Shown one piece after another: positions 55,219 through 64,000 of a DNA stretch of 64,000 nucleotides. A program made the translations under genes and the position numbers. The notes beneath the pieces were generated by a model. It had not been told where the DNA came from. It did not search any database and was given only the letters and a program-made list of their open reading frames with translations. This DNA comes from Mesorhizobium sp. NFR06 (lineage in GTDB: Bacteria; Pseudomonadota; Alphaproteobacteria; Rhizobiales; Rhizobiaceae). Location: contig NZ_FOVT01000007.1 of assembly GCF_900115245.1 (NCBI RefSeq), forward strand, positions 124,001 to 188,000, written 5' to 3'. Numbering within the stretch: position 1 is the first letter of the stretch; each line of letters begins with the position of its first letter.

Positions 55219-55836
55219 TCAGCGCGAGTAGAATTCGACGACCAGGTTCGGTTCCATTTGCACGGCGAACGGAACGTCCGACAGGCCCGGAACGCGAGCG
55301 AAGGTCGCGGTCATCTTGTTGTGGTCGGCTTCGATGTAGTCCGGCACGTCGCGCTCGGCCAGACCGACCGAATCCAGCACGATGACGAGCTGCTTCGACT
55401 TCTCGCGCACCTCGACGACGTCGCCCGGCTTGCAGCGGTACGAACCGATGTTGACGCGCTTGCCGTTGACGTTGACGTGGCCGTGGTTGACGAACTGACG
55501 GGCGGCGAAAATGGTCGGCACGAACTTGGCGCGGTAGACGACCGCGTCCAGACGCGACTCGAGCAGGCCGATCAGGTTCTCGGAGGTGTCGCCCTTGCGG
55601 CGGTTGGCCTCTTCATAGACCTTGCGGAACTGCTTTTCCGAAACGTCGCCATAGTGACCCTTCAGCTTCTGCTTCGCGCGCAGCTGCAGGCCGAAGTCGG
55701 AAAGCTTGCCCTTGCGGCGCTGGCCGTGCTGGCCGGGGCCGTATTCACGCTTGTTGACCGGGGACTTCGGGCGGCCCCAGATGTTTTCGCCAAGACGGCG
55801 GTCGATCTTGTATTTCGCGGATTCGCGCTTGCTCAT
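55219..55836 (-). CDS. rpsD: 30S ribosomal protein S4
   Basis: A 205-residue ribosomal protein with the N-terminal [44 protein letters not shown], then the S4 RNA-binding domain [50 protein letters not shown]. It nucleates 30S assembly on 16S rRNA. Monocistronic here, unlike the alpha-operon location in E. coli. ATG at 55836 follows AAAGGGAATGCG. Confidence 0.98.
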   Translation of the reverse strand: MSKRESAKYKIDRRLGENIWGRPKSPVNKREYGPGQHGQRRKGKLSDFGLQLRAKQKLKGHYGDVSEKQFRKVYEEANRRKGDTSENLIGLLESRLDAVVYRAKFVPTIFAARQFVNHGHVNVNGKRVNIGSYRCKPGDVVEVREKSKQLVIVLDSVGLAERDVPDYIEADHNKMTATFARVPGLSDVPFAVQMEPNLVVEFYSR

Positions 55837-55851
55837 CGCATTCCCTTTCAA

Positions 55852-56208
55852 AACAATATACCCGGAACCCCATGGCTCCGGGCGAAGGAAACGCGCCCTC
55901 CTCTGGCCTCCGTTTTCGAGACCTGACAGGGTTTTCCACGCAAAGCGACGGAAAACCCACGGGACACGTCAAATGAAACCACCGGGCGTCGCCACCCGGT
56001 GTTGCTGGGCCTGTTAAACACAGATTTAACCGCTGTCAAGCTTGCGGCTGGCGGTGCCAGGGCCAACCCTATACCGTTCCTGCGTTGCATGCGGGCGCTG
56101 GATGTAGCGACAAGTTGTACGCCGGCGGCATCAGGGCGGATGCGGCGTCTTCGGACGCAACCGCCCTGCATTTGATGAAGGGACTGGATCAAAGGAGTCC
56201 GAAATTCG
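55852..56208. other. 357-bp intergenic region between rpsD and the small secreted protein
   Basis: The minus strand holds a strong -35 (see 56011-56039) and a leader of about 170 nt with hairpins, including a CCCGGAACC...GGCTCCGGG stem near 55860-55882 and ACCGGGTGG...CCCGGTGGT near 55978-56002. No gene is seen. S4 is an autoregulator in other bacteria, so a leader site is conceivable. Confidence 0.55.
56011..56039 (-). promoter_or_regulatory. Candidate rpsD promoter
   Basis: Read on the minus strand: TTGACA (56039-56034), 16-17 bp spacer, then TTAACA/TAACAG near 56017-56011. The -35 is perfect and the -10 weak. Confidence 0.5.
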
Positions 56209-56412
56209 ATGAAGAAGTTCTTCATTACCCTGATTGGAGCCGCGGTGTTGGCCGGGTCTATGGCAGTCATGACACCTGAACCGGCCATGGCCAGGCATTG
56301 GCATGGCCACAAGCAGGTGTGCCGCGTCGTGGTGAAGAAAAGAGTGGTCTGGCGCTACGGCCATCGCTACGTCGTGCGCTACAAGACGAAGCATTGCTGG
56401 TGGCGTCGATAG
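56209..56412 (+). CDS. Small basic secreted protein (67 aa)
   Basis: A 67-residue ORF with a signal peptide (MKKFFITLIGAAVLAGSMAVM, likely cleaved after AMA) and a very basic, His/Arg/Tyr/Trp-rich mature part ending KTKHCWWRR. Two Cys could form a disulfide. No named family. A terminator follows 30 bp later, supporting a real short gene. Function unknown. Confidence 0.7.
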   Translation: MKKFFITLIGAAVLAGSMAVMTPEPAMARHWHGHKQVCRVVVKKRVVWRYGHRYVVRYKTKHCWWRR

Positions 56413-56440
56413 CCGGCAGCTTGCGCTCATCCAGACGAGG

Positions 56441-56466
56441 CCCGCGGACGATTCCGCGGGTTTTTT
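56441..56466 (+). terminator. Intrinsic terminator
   Basis: CCCGCGG (56441-56447) pairs with CCGCGGG (56454-56460), followed by six T residues. It ends the small secreted protein gene. Confidence 0.85.
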
Positions 56467-56480
56467 CGCCCGATCGCGAT

Positions 56481-56663
56481 TTATGACTTCTTCGCCGGCA
56501 GGCTCTTGCGCTTGGTCTCGGCGAATTCCTCAAGCTGCTTCTCGCTCATCGAGTCATACATTTCCCGCGAAGCACCCTTGAGTTCGCTTTTCTTGATCTC
56601 GCCGCGTTTTGCCGCAAGCGCGGCGCCAGCGGCCTTCTGTTGAGCTTGCGATGTAGCGGGCAT
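56481..56663 (-). CDS. DUF3008 family small protein (60 aa)
   Basis: A 60-residue basic protein: MPATSQAQQKAAGAALAAKRG, then KGASREMYDSMSEKQLEEFAETKRKSLPAKKS, the DUF3008 pattern. AAGGAG precedes the ATG at 56663. Such proteins are small, helical and often induced under stress, but their function is unknown. The longer frame upstream overlaps the RNB gene and is not used. Confidence 0.85.
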   Translation of the reverse strand: MPATSQAQQKAAGAALAAKRGEIKKSELKGASREMYDSMSEKQLEEFAETKRKSLPAKKS

Positions 56664-56763
56664 GGCAGTTTCTCCTTTGCTGTCGGAAGAAACGTCGCGC
56701 TTCTGCGCCGGTTCCAGCGGTATCGGCCTTCCGATGTCTAAAACGCCAGTGTAGGACGGCGGC

Positions 56764-58158
56764 ATGAAATCGCTGACCGATCCCTCACAAGCGCTCTCCG
56801 CCGGCCTCGCGAAAATCCGGACCGAATTCCACGTGCCGGATGGATTTCCGGTTGACGTCGCGACCGCGGCCGCGGCGGCGGCCAAGCGTGTGCCCGACCG
56901 GCATGCCGATCGCATCGCTATGCCCTTCGTCACGCTCGATCCGGCGGCCTCGACCGATCTTGACCAGGCGTTCTCGATCGAGGCGAGCGGCGGCGATCTT
57001 CTGCTGCATTATGCCATCGCCGACGTAGCCTGGTTCGTCGAGGACGGCGACATGGTCGATCTCGAAGCCTGGAACCGGGGCGAGACGCTTTACTTGCCGG
57101 ATGGCAAGGCCGGGCTCTACCCGCCGGTGATTGCCGAGGCTGCGGCGAGCCTGTTGCCCGATGGACCGCGTCCGGCGATTGTCTTCACGGTTCGGGTCGC
57201 TGAGGACGGTGCGGTAAAGCTGGACGGTGCGGAGCGGGCAATCATTCAAAGCCGCGCCAAGCTCGCTTATGACAGCGTGCGGGCGTCCGACGTTCCGGCC
57301 GGCTTCGCGGAAATGGCGCGGCGCATGGCGATGAACGAAGAGCGCCGCGGCGCTTCGCGCGTCGACCCGCCCGAGCAGGAGGTGGAAAGGCTCGCCGACG
57401 GCACGTTCCAGCTTTCGTTCAAGCCGCTGCTGCAATCCGAGCAAGACAATGCCGCGCTTTCGCTGGCTGCCAACATGGCGATTGCCGACGCCATGCTGGC
57501 GCACCGGACCGGGTTGTTTCGGGTGATGTCGGGGCCGGATGCTTCCAAGGTGCAAAGACTGCGCAGCGCGGCACAGGCGCTCGGACTGTCCTGGCCGGCC
57601 GCCACCGGCTTGCGCGAGTATCAGCGCACGCTTGATCCGGCCGATCCGCACCAGGCGGCGCTGATGCTGGAGATCCGCCGCGCAGGCAACGGCGCGTCCT
57701 ACCAGCCCTATCAGGAAGGCGTTGTTCCTTGGCATGAGGCTATGGCCGCGACCTATGCCCACGCCACCGCGCCGCTCAGGCGGCTGGCCGACCGCTACGT
57801 CGTGCGCTGCGCGCTGGCAATCGCCAACGGCCAGCCGGTGCCGCAGGCTGTCACCGATGCGTTCGCCAGATTGCCGAGGGTGATGGGACGCGCCGATGCC
57901 CGCGCATCGCAGACCAGTCACGCGGCCATCGACCTCGCCGAGGCGATCATGCTGAAGGGGCGAGAGGGTGACACTTTCAAGGCTGTCGTCACCGACTTCG
58001 TCGATCACGGCGTGCGCGTGCAACTGGCCGACATGCCCGTCGTCGCCACCGTAAAAGCCTCTGGACTGAGGCAGGGCGACAATCTCGAGCTAAAGCTGAT
58101 CTCGACCGATTCGGATCAGCGCAGCATCGTCTTCGAACCTGCCGCGCCCGCGGCCTAA
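56764..58158 (+). CDS. RNB domain ribonuclease (compact RNase II-like)
   Basis: A 464-residue protein consisting almost only of the RNB exonuclease domain. The metal-binding line is VTLDPAASTDLDQAFSIEAS near residue 58-77. Compared with the D.....D.DD metal site of E. coli RNase II, the last Asp is Gln here. Further marks are HYAIADVAWFVEDGDMVDLEAW, ETLYLPDGKAGLYPPVIAEAAASLLPDGPRPAIVFTV and a YAHATAPLRRLADRYV segment. It lacks clear cold-shock and S1 domains, so RNA specificity should differ from RNase R. The ATG at 56764 is the natural start. Confidence 0.88.
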   Translation: MKSLTDPSQALSAGLAKIRTEFHVPDGFPVDVATAAAAAAKRVPDRHADRIAMPFVTLDPAASTDLDQAFSIEASGGDLLLHYAIADVAWFVEDGDMVDLEAWNRGETLYLPDGKAGLYPPVIAEAAASLLPDGPRPAIVFTVRVAEDGAVKLDGAERAIIQSRAKLAYDSVRASDVPAGFAEMARRMAMNEERRGASRVDPPEQEVERLADGTFQLSFKPLLQSEQDNAALSLAANMAIADAMLAHRTGLFRVMSGPDASKVQRLRSAAQALGLSWPAATGLREYQRTLDPADPHQAALMLEIRRAGNGASYQPYQEGVVPWHEAMAATYAHATAPLRRLADRYVVRCALAIANGQPVPQAVTDAFARLPRVMGRADARASQTSHAAIDLAEAIMLKGREGDTFKAVVTDFVDHGVRVQLADMPVVATVKASGLRQGDNLELKLISTDSDQRSIVFEPAAPAA

Positions 58159-58171
58159 TGCATATCGCTCG

Positions 58172-58232
58172 GAAGTGTGCAGCGGTTCTGGGACAACGAC
58201 ATGCATCAAAACAAAGACATAAAACGCGTCGC
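58172..58232. repeat. Variant copy of the intergenic repeat family
   Basis: GGAAGTGTGCAGCGGTTCTGG, GACAACGACATGCATCAAAACAAAGAC: matches the half-copy at about 27515-27563 and, more weakly, the family at 23631. Confidence 0.55.
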
Positions 58233-58243
58233 CTGAATCCGTT

Positions 58244-59065
58244 TCAGCGCGACCCGCTTTGTTGCGCGCTCAGTCCAAACCCCTGGATCAGCCGCTTCGT
58301 GGCAAAATCCACCTTGCCCGAGGTGAAGACGGCAAGATCGGGCTCGCTGTCGCCGGATGTCTCGCCGATAGGTTCGAGCAGCGACATGGCGCGCCGGGCG
58401 ATCGCCTCGGCCGGATCGATCCAGTCGACCGGCCAGGGCGCGGTCTTGCGCATGCGGTTGGCGAGAAACGGGTAATGCGTGCAAGCGAGCACGACGATGT
58501 CGGTGCAGTTGCCGTCGCGCTCGATGAAGCAGGGGGCGATTTCGGCACGCACGGCTTCCTCATCGACGAAACCTTGGCGCATGTAGATCTCGGCCAGCCC
58601 CGCCAGCCGGTCGCTGCCGACCAGCCGCACATGACATTTCTGCGCCCATTTGCTGATCAGGTCGCGCGTGTATTGGCGCTTCACCGTGCCCGGCGTCGCC
58701 AGCACCGACACCAGGCCTGACCGCGTGCGTTCCGCGGCCGGCTTGATCGCCGGCACGGTGCCGACAAAGAGGTGGCCGGGGAATTTGTCGCGCAGCGCAT
58801 CGATCACCAGCGTGGAGGCAGTGTTGCAGGCGATGACCGAAATCGCCGGTTGAAGGCGTTCGAGCAGTTTGCCGAACAGCGCAAGGATGTGTTCCTTGAG
58901 GGCCGGTTCTTCCCAGGCGCCGTAAGGAAAAGCCGCGTCGTCGGCGACATAGATGAAGCGACGATCGGGCATGAGCACGCGCGCCTCGCGCAGCACAGTC
59001 AGCCCGCCGACGCCGGAATCGAACATCAGGATCGGGCGTCGGCTTGATCGATCGCTCATTGTCAT
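58244..59065 (-). CDS. murI: Glutamate racemase
   Basis: A 273-residue enzyme providing D-glutamate for peptidoglycan. The two catalytic Cys are in [22 protein letters not shown] and [33 protein letters not shown] begins the fold and [22 protein letters not shown] is the second loop. ATG ACA ATG at the start; the first is listed. It is transcribed away from the TrmJ gene with a DUF805 gene between. Confidence 0.95.
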   Translation of the reverse strand: MTMSDRSSRRPILMFDSGVGGLTVLREARVLMPDRRFIYVADDAAFPYGAWEEPALKEHILALFGKLLERLQPAISVIACNTASTLVIDALRDKFPGHLFVGTVPAIKPAAERTRSGLVSVLATPGTVKRQYTRDLISKWAQKCHVRLVGSDRLAGLAEIYMRQGFVDEEAVRAEIAPCFIERDGNCTDIVVLACTHYPFLANRMRKTAPWPVDWIDPAEAIARRAMSLLEPIGETSGDSEPDLAVFTSGKVDFATKRLIQGFGLSAQQSGSR

Positions 59066-59178
59066 CCGGTCATGAAAAGCGTCAGGCCCGTTGTTGGACC
59101 GACGGCGCTTCTATCGCGAATGATCGTGGTCTTGAAGAGGCGAATGCGAGCAGCTTTTGCGCAGTCGCCACGGCCTTC

Positions 59179-59778
59179 TCATATTCCGCGCTTGCCGAAT
59201 CCGGCTGGACGAGGCCTGCCGAAAGGCTGCGGCGCGGGAGGAACACGTTCGGCGGGAGCGGCGGCACGCGGGGTGGCCGGGGCGGCGGCGCGCCCGGCGC
59301 GGTCCGGTGTCGGCAGCGGCTCGTCGAAGTCAAAAAAATCCGTCAGTTCATCGATGTTGCTGCCCGCGACAGGCTTCGCCCACAGGATCGTGCACCAAAG
59401 GCCGAAGATGGCGAGGCCGAGCAGGTTGAGGCCGCTGGGTACGCTGTCCGGATCGCCGAATTTGATGACCAGCAGCGTGCCGGCCTGCAGGAACCCGTAG
59501 ATGCCGCAAAAAGCGATGTAGGACCACAGGATCCACCCCTTGCCGTTGGCGTCGCGGCTGCGGCGCCAGGCGATGTTTGCGCGAAGGGCCACAAAGATGA
59601 GCGAGACAATCAGAACGGCGCCGGCCATGCCTTGCCGGGAGGCGCCCGGTGTCGAATCCAGCAACCCTTCAAAGCCGATCGTCGCGGCAATGCAGATGAC
59701 GATTGCCACGACCTCGGCCGTGGTCAGGCCGAGAGAATAAAGGAAAAAGCGCAGACGACCAATATTGGACGTAAACAT
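59179..59778 (-). CDS. DUF805-like membrane protein
   Basis: A 199-residue inner-membrane protein with about four hydrophobic segments (TTAEVVAIVICIAATIGFEGLL, GAVLIVSLIFVALRANIAW, ILWSYIAFCGIYGFLQAGTLLVI, LLGLAIFGLWCTILW). WRRSRDANGKGW is the typical DUF805 loop. The C-terminal tail is Pro/Ala/Arg rich and may be cytoplasmic. No function is known. Confidence 0.78.
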   Translation of the reverse strand: MFTSNIGRLRFFLYSLGLTTAEVVAIVICIAATIGFEGLLDSTPGASRQGMAGAVLIVSLIFVALRANIAWRRSRDANGKGWILWSYIAFCGIYGFLQAGTLLVIKFGDPDSVPSGLNLLGLAIFGLWCTILWAKPVAGSNIDELTDFFDFDEPLPTPDRAGRAAAPATPRAAAPAERVPPAPQPFGRPRPAGFGKRGI

Positions 59779-59859
59779 GTGCTACCCCCACTATTACAGC
59801 AAGGATGAGGCACAACCGAATAAAATTCGGTTACTTCAAAGGCTCAGAGCTTACCGATT

Positions 59860-60708
59860 TTAACTTTCTTCGTCTTTAGCGCGACTGCGCGCGGCGGCCG
59901 GCAATCGTCTGGGATCGTCGCCGGGCGAGCCGTCGCCGCGCGGCATTGCCGGAGAGAACCGGTCGAGCGAGGAGATGATACCGCGCAGCACTTTGAGCTC
60001 GGCCTCGGCGAAGCCCGCGCGCGTCAGCACGGCGCGCAGATTGTCGACCATTTTCGGTTTCTTTTCTTCGGGGCGAAAGTAGCCGCGCGCTTCCAGTGCG
60101 TTCTCCAGATAAGCGAAAAGGCTGTGCAATTGCTCCTTGGTCGCCGGCGCCAGCTCCGGACCGGAGAAGTTGGTCTGGGTCTCGTCGGCGAGCCCGGACT
60201 TCATCCATTCATAGGACATCAGCAGCACCGCCTGCGCGATGTTGAGCGAGGAAAAGCCGGGATCGACCGGGAAGGTGACGATCTCGTCGGCCAGCCCGAC
60301 CTCGTCATTGTAGAGGCCGAAGCGCTCGCGTCCGAACAGGATACCGGTGCGCTGCCCGGCCTGCTCACGGGCTCGCAGCGCCCTGCCCGCCTCCACCGGC
60401 CCGCGCACCGGCTTGAAGCCGTCGCGCTCACGCGCGGTCGTGGCGAAGACGAAGTTCAGATCGGCGACCGCCGAGGCTAGATCGTCGAAGACCCTGGTGG
60501 CGTCGATGACGTGGTCGGCACGGCTGGCGGCCGCGCGCGCCTTCTCGCTCGGCCAGCCGTCGCGCGGGTTCACCAGCCTGAGCTCGGACAGGCCGAAATT
60601 CGCCATCGCCCGCGCGACCATGCCGATGTTCTCGCCGAGCTGCGGTTCGACCAGGATGATCGCCGGTCCGGCTGAAGCGGTTTTGGTTGTATCTTCGATG
60701 GCTGGCAT
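59860..60708 (-). CDS. TrmJ-like tRNA/rRNA 2'-O-methyltransferase (SPOUT family)
   Basis: A 282-residue SPOUT methyltransferase: AIILVEPQLGENIGMVARAMANFGLSELRLVNPRDGW, then GILFGRERFGLYNDEVGLADEIVTFPVDPGFSSLNIAQAVLLMSYEW, the trefoil-knot SAM site. It resembles TrmJ, which methylates position 32 of tRNAs. The C-terminal tail (about 40 residues, Pro/Arg/Ser rich) is extra. ATG at 60708 (MPAIEDT); the longer frame adds no family residues. Confidence 0.92.
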   Translation of the reverse strand: MPAIEDTTKTASAGPAIILVEPQLGENIGMVARAMANFGLSELRLVNPRDGWPSEKARAAASRADHVIDATRVFDDLASAVADLNFVFATTARERDGFKPVRGPVEAGRALRAREQAGQRTGILFGRERFGLYNDEVGLADEIVTFPVDPGFSSLNIAQAVLLMSYEWMKSGLADETQTNFSGPELAPATKEQLHSLFAYLENALEARGYFRPEEKKPKMVDNLRAVLTRAGFAEAELKVLRGIISSLDRFSPAMPRGDGSPGDDPRRLPAAARSRAKDEES

Positions 60709-60914
60709 GGCTATGGGTAACCGGGGTTTGCGGCGTTTCGGCGTCCCCTGCCACATCTGGCCCGGAAAATGAAGCATTCGAAACAGGCACCCGTTTGCCC
60801 CAGCGCGGATCGCGGTTTGCGCGCTGAAAAAGCCTTTGATATACGCTCCGCATCCCCGGCCGAAACCATGCGGGCAAGGCCGTTCATATCCCCCAGCAAC
60901 GAGGCATTCTTTCC

Positions 60915-62126
60915 ATGGCGAAGATCAAGGTGGCGAACCCGGTCGTCGAGCTCGACGGCGACGAGATGACCCGCATCATCTGGCAGTTCATCAAGGACAA
61001 GCTGGTCCACCCCTATCTCGACCTGAAGCTTGAATATTACGACCTCGGCATCGAGAACCGCGACGCCACCAACGACCAGGTGACCATCGATTCGGCCAAC
61101 GCCATCAAGAAATACGGCGTCGGCGTGAAATGCGCGACGATCACGCCCGACGAGGCGCGCGTCGAGGAGTTCAAGCTCAAGAAGATGTGGAAGTCGCCCA
61201 ACGGCACCATCCGCAACATCCTCGGCGGCACCATCTTCCGCGAGCCGATCATCATGAAGAACGTGCCGCGCCTGGTGCCGGGCTGGACCAAGCCGATCGT
61301 CGTCGGCCGCCATGCCTTCGGCGACCAGTATCGCGCCACCGACTTCCGCTTCCCTGGCAAGGGCACGCTGACGATCAAGTTCGTCGGCGAGGACGGCCAG
61401 GTGATCGAGCATGACGTCTATGACGCGCCAGGCGCCGGCGTGGCCATGGCCATGTACAATCTCGACGAGTCGATCCGCGAATTCGCCCGCGCCTCGCTGA
61501 ACTATGGCCTGTTGCGCAATTTCCCGGTCTATCTGTCGACCAAGAACACCATCCTCAAGGCCTATGACGGCCGCTTCAAGGACATCTTCCAGGAAGTCTA
61601 CGAGAAGGAGTTCGAGGCCGAGTTCAAGGCAAGGAAGCTCTGGTACGAACACCGCCTGATCGACGACATGGTGGCTTCCAGCCTGAAATGGTCGGGCGGC
61701 TATGTCTGGGCCTGCAAGAACTATGACGGCGACGTGCAGTCGGACACCGTGGCGCAAGGCTTCGGCTCGCTCGGCCTGATGACCTCGGTGCTGATGACGC
61801 CGGACGGCAAGACGGTGGAAGCGGAAGCCGCGCACGGCACCGTGACCCGCCACTACCGCCAGCATCAGAAGGGCGAGGAAACCTCGACCAATTCGATCGC
61901 CTCGATCTTCGCCTGGACGCGCGGCCTCGCCCACCGCGCCAAGCTCGACGACAATGCCGAGCTGAAGCGCTTCGCCGAGACGCTCGAGAAGGTCTGCATC
62001 CAGACCGTCGAAAGCGGCTTCATGACCAAGGACCTGTCGCTGCTGATCGGTCCCGACCAGCCCTGGCTGTCGACCACCGGCTTCCTCGACAAGATCGACG
62101 AGAATTTGCAGAAAGCGATGGGGTGA
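60915..62126 (+). CDS. icd: Isocitrate dehydrogenase, NADP-dependent
   Basis: A 403-residue TCA enzyme of the eukaryotic-like short homodimeric class, common in Rhizobiales. Marks: [27 protein letters not shown], the substrate loop [19 protein letters not shown] (Ser and Arg), [19 protein letters not shown], and [36 protein letters not shown]. It makes 2-oxoglutarate and NADPH in the cytoplasm. A terminator follows 25 bp after the stop. Confidence 0.98.
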   Translation: MAKIKVANPVVELDGDEMTRIIWQFIKDKLVHPYLDLKLEYYDLGIENRDATNDQVTIDSANAIKKYGVGVKCATITPDEARVEEFKLKKMWKSPNGTIRNILGGTIFREPIIMKNVPRLVPGWTKPIVVGRHAFGDQYRATDFRFPGKGTLTIKFVGEDGQVIEHDVYDAPGAGVAMAMYNLDESIREFARASLNYGLLRNFPVYLSTKNTILKAYDGRFKDIFQEVYEKEFEAEFKARKLWYEHRLIDDMVASSLKWSGGYVWACKNYDGDVQSDTVAQGFGSLGLMTSVLMTPDGKTVEAEAAHGTVTRHYRQHQKGEETSTNSIASIFAWTRGLAHRAKLDDNAELKRFAETLEKVCIQTVESGFMTKDLSLLIGPDQPWLSTTGFLDKIDENLQKAMG

Positions 62127-62150
62127 GGAGCGGTGCGCGAAGCGCATGAC

Positions 62151-62170
62151 AAGCCCCCGAATGGGCTTTT
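62151..62170 (+). terminator. Intrinsic terminator of icd
   Basis: AAGCCC (62151-62156) pairs with GGGCTT (62163-62168), followed by T residues (to 62170). Confidence 0.7.
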
Positions 62171-62212
62171 CAAGCAACGAACGCCCGCAGCCATACCGAA
62201 GGGTCGGGTCTG

Positions 62213-62839
62213 ATGACCAAGCCGATCCTCTATGGCGCCGACTACAGCGTCTATGTCCGCATCGCGCGGATGGCGCTGGAGGAGAAGGGCGTCGGCTATG
62301 AGTTGGTGCCGCTCGACATCTTCGCGGCCGAGGGCATTCCGGCCTGGTATCTCGAGCATCACCCCTTCGGCCGCATCCCGGCTTTCGAGCATGACGGCTT
62401 CCGGCTGTTCGAGACCAATGCCATCACGCGTTACATCGACGAGGCCTTCGATGGCCCGTCGCTGCAACCCGTCGACGCGCGCGGCCGCGCCAGGATGGGC
62501 CAGATCATCGGCATGCTCGACGCGTATGGCTATCGCGCGATGGTCTGGGACGTTGCCGTCGAGCGGCTGGAAAAGACCGAGCCGGATGAGACCCTGATCG
62601 CCGGCGGCCTGAGCCAGGCGGAGACCGTGCTGAAAGTGCTGACCTCGCTGAAGGCAGATGGGCCTTGGCTGCTCGGCGACCAGCTGACCTTGGCCGACCT
62701 GCACGCCGCACCGGTCATCGCCTATTTCGTCAAGGTTGAGGAAGGGCGGGATTTGCTGGCGCGGTTTGCGGATATGCAGGATTGGTATTCGCGGGTGGCT
62801 GGACGGCAGAGCTTTGCCAGGACTAAAAAGGTCGCCTAG
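62213..62839 (+). CDS. Glutathione S-transferase family protein
   Basis: A 208-residue GST with an N-terminal thioredoxin-like domain (ILYGADYSVYVRIARMALEEKGVGYELVPLDIF, HHPFGRIPAFEHDGFRLFETNAITRYIDEAF, where RIPAF and ETNA bind glutathione) and a helical C-terminal domain (LKVLTSLKADGPWLLGDQLTLADLHAAPVIAYF). It conjugates or isomerises electrophiles; the substrate is unknown. The ATG follows GGGTCTG. Confidence 0.92.
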   Translation: MTKPILYGADYSVYVRIARMALEEKGVGYELVPLDIFAAEGIPAWYLEHHPFGRIPAFEHDGFRLFETNAITRYIDEAFDGPSLQPVDARGRARMGQIIGMLDAYGYRAMVWDVAVERLEKTEPDETLIAGGLSQAETVLKVLTSLKADGPWLLGDQLTLADLHAAPVIAYFVKVEEGRDLLARFADMQDWYSRVAGRQSFARTKKVA

Positions 62840-62867
62840 TTCGAGTGAACTGGCTCGGCGTCGGCGC

Positions 62868-63040
62868 CGCCCCTCATTGCCCTGCCGGGCATTTCTCCCC
62901 GTAAACGGGGCGAAAGGGGCCAGCCCGCAACGCCAGCGCCTTTCGTTGCAATGCTGGTGATGGCGAAAGCCGCGATGACGGCCCCCTTCTCCCCGTTCAA
63001 CGGGGAGAAGATGGCGGTAGCCAGATGAGGGGCAGGGCCA
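62868..63040. repeat. Composite inverted-repeat element after the GST gene
   Basis: Two small palindromes, CATTTCTCCCCGTAAACGGGGC (near 62890) and CTTCTCCCCGTTCAACGGGG (near 62986), are flanked by outer arms CCCCTCATTGCCCTGCC and GATGAGGGGCAGGGC. The layout resembles 21909-22064. No gene inside. Confidence 0.75.
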
Positions 63041-63087
63041 CCTCGGAGAGTTAGGAGCCAGCTTGAGCTAAGCCTGTCGCCGCGCCG

Positions 63088-64000
63088 TCACGCCGCCTCC
63101 AGCGCCGCCCTCACAGCCGCGATCGCGTCATTGGCCTTGGAGGCGTCGGGGCCGCCGGCCTGCGCCATGTCCGGCCGGCCGCCGCCGCCCTGCCCGCCGA
63201 GCGCGGCCGAAGCGACGCGCACGAGATCGACGGCACTGAAGCGGGCGGTCAGGTCATCGGTGACACCGACGACCACGCTCGCCTTGTTGTCCTCGCCGGC
63301 GCCGACAAAGACGACCACGCCGGAGCCGAGCGTCTTCTTGCCGGCGTCCGCCAGCGGCTTCAGGTCCTTCGGCGCCACGCCGGAGACCGCCTTGCCAAGG
63401 AAACCGACGCCTGCAACGGTCTCGTTCGTGGCCGGAGCGTCGGCAACGGCCGAGCCGCCACCCAGCGCCAGCTTCTTGCGCGCCTCGGTGAGTTCCTTCT
63501 CGAGCTTCTTGCGCTCCTCGAGCAGCGCCTCGACGCGCGACGGCACATCGGCCGGCGCAATTTTCAGGGTTGCCGCCGCTGCCTTCAGGCGCCTGTCCTG
63601 TTCGTCGAGATGCTTGCGCGCCGCCTCTCCAGTCAACGCCTCGATGCGGCGCACGCCGGCCGCCACCGCGCTATCCGACAGGATGCGCACCAGCCCGATA
63701 TCGCCGGTCGATCTCACATGCGTGCCGCCGCAAAGCTCGACCGAATAAGGCCGATTGGCCCTGGCGCCATGCAAGCCGGTGCCCATCGACACGACGCGCA
63801 CCTCGTCGCCGTATTTTTCGCCGAACAATGCCATTGCGCCTTCGGCGATGGCATCGTCCACCGACATTAGGCGCGTCGTCACCGGGCTGTTCTGCACGAC
63901 GATCTCGTTCGCCATGCGCTCGACCTCCTCAAGCTCATCCGCCGAAATCGGCTTGTTGTGCGAGATGTCGAAGCGCAAGCGGTCGGGCGCCACCAGCGAG
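63088..64000 (-). CDS. alaS: Alanine--tRNA ligase, C-terminal part (truncated by the window edge)
   Basis: The frame runs to base 64000, so about 300 residues of a family usually near 880 are present. It contains [23 protein letters not shown] from the editing domain, the editing-site [14 protein letters not shown], and the C-terminal C-Ala region with [21 protein letters not shown] and [18 protein letters not shown], the usual alaS ending. The 5' two-thirds, with the catalytic core, lies beyond the window. Confidence 0.97.
   Translation of the reverse strand, partial: SLVAPDRLRFDISHNKPISADELEEVERMANEIVVQNSPVTTRLMSVDDAIAEGAMALFGEKYGDEVRVVSMGTGLHGARANRPYSVELCGGTHVRSTGDIGLVRILSDSAVAAGVRRIEALTGEAARKHLDEQDRRLKAAAATLKIAPADVPSRVEALLEERKKLEKELTEARKKLALGGGSAVADAPATNETVAGVGFLGKAVSGVAPKDLKPLADAGKKTLGSGVVVFVGAGEDNKASVVVGVTDDLTARFSAVDLVRVASAALGGQGGGGRPDMAQAGGPDASKANDAIAAVRAALEAA

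Overview
The window is a high-GC alphaproteobacterial chromosome segment, most likely Mesorhizobium or a close Rhizobiales relative. Lineage signs are the MaeB-type malic enzyme with a fused phosphotransacetylase domain, DUF2865 and DUF1127 proteins, the F1-ATPase zeta inhibitor (DUF1476), a B12-dependent ribonucleotide reductase (NrdJ), the purC-purS-purQ...purL arrangement, and several families of intergenic palindromic repeats. Both ends cut genes: maeB at the left (5' part missing) and alaS at the right (5' part missing). No rRNA, tRNA or CRISPR array was seen.

Layout. 1-5.0 kb: maeB, a secreted DUF2865 protein and gltX, whose 3' end overlaps the DUF2865 gene antisense, then a long leader with NrdR boxes. 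5.0-12.3 kb: nrdJ, followed 6 bp later by an AT-rich two-gene cassette (a small RNase H/RuvC-like protein and a Ser/Thr kinase with a frameshift), a VOC protein, a long palindromic repeat, and an intact ISAs1-family IS with a 10-bp target duplication. 12.3-18.8 kb: cell-envelope and housekeeping genes (GH25 lipoprotein, phosphodiester glycosidase-like protein, uppP, acetyltransferase-like protein, GFA protein, alpha/beta hydrolase, ParB-like protein). 18.8-23.6 kb: a run of dimethylformamidase-like protein, class-III aminotransferase, GNAT and histone-deacetylase-like amidohydrolase that looks like a nitrogen or polyamine catabolic set. 23.7-30.3 kb: miscellaneous metabolic and exported proteins, including a J-domain-like protein and a tiny DUF1127 protein.

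30.3-35.2 kb is a tight minus-strand operon (MoxR ATPase, CoxE-like VWA protein, split XdhC, molybdopterin-binding/MobA fusion). It has the composition of a molybdenum-hydroxylase maturation set, but no structural hydrolase subunits lie in the window. 35.3-38.4 kb: flavin reductase, a solo periplasmic binding protein translationally coupled to a P1 peptidase, and a DUF2171 protein. 38.6-51.5 kb is dominated by purine biosynthesis (purB, purC, purS, purQ, purL) with unrelated genes between, ending in a BolA/monothiol glutaredoxin pair. 51.6-64 kb: Bcr/CflA exporter, inositol-phosphatase family protein, ttcA, rpsD, a compact RNB ribonuclease, murI, TrmJ-like methyltransferase, icd, a GST and the alaS 3' half.

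The parts most worth a second look are the RNase H-like/kinase cassette after nrdJ, the NrdR operator pair plus a possible short terminated RNA upstream of nrdJ, the long near-perfect palindromic elements at 10.7 and 26.2 kb, and the IS inserted inside one of the small palindromes.
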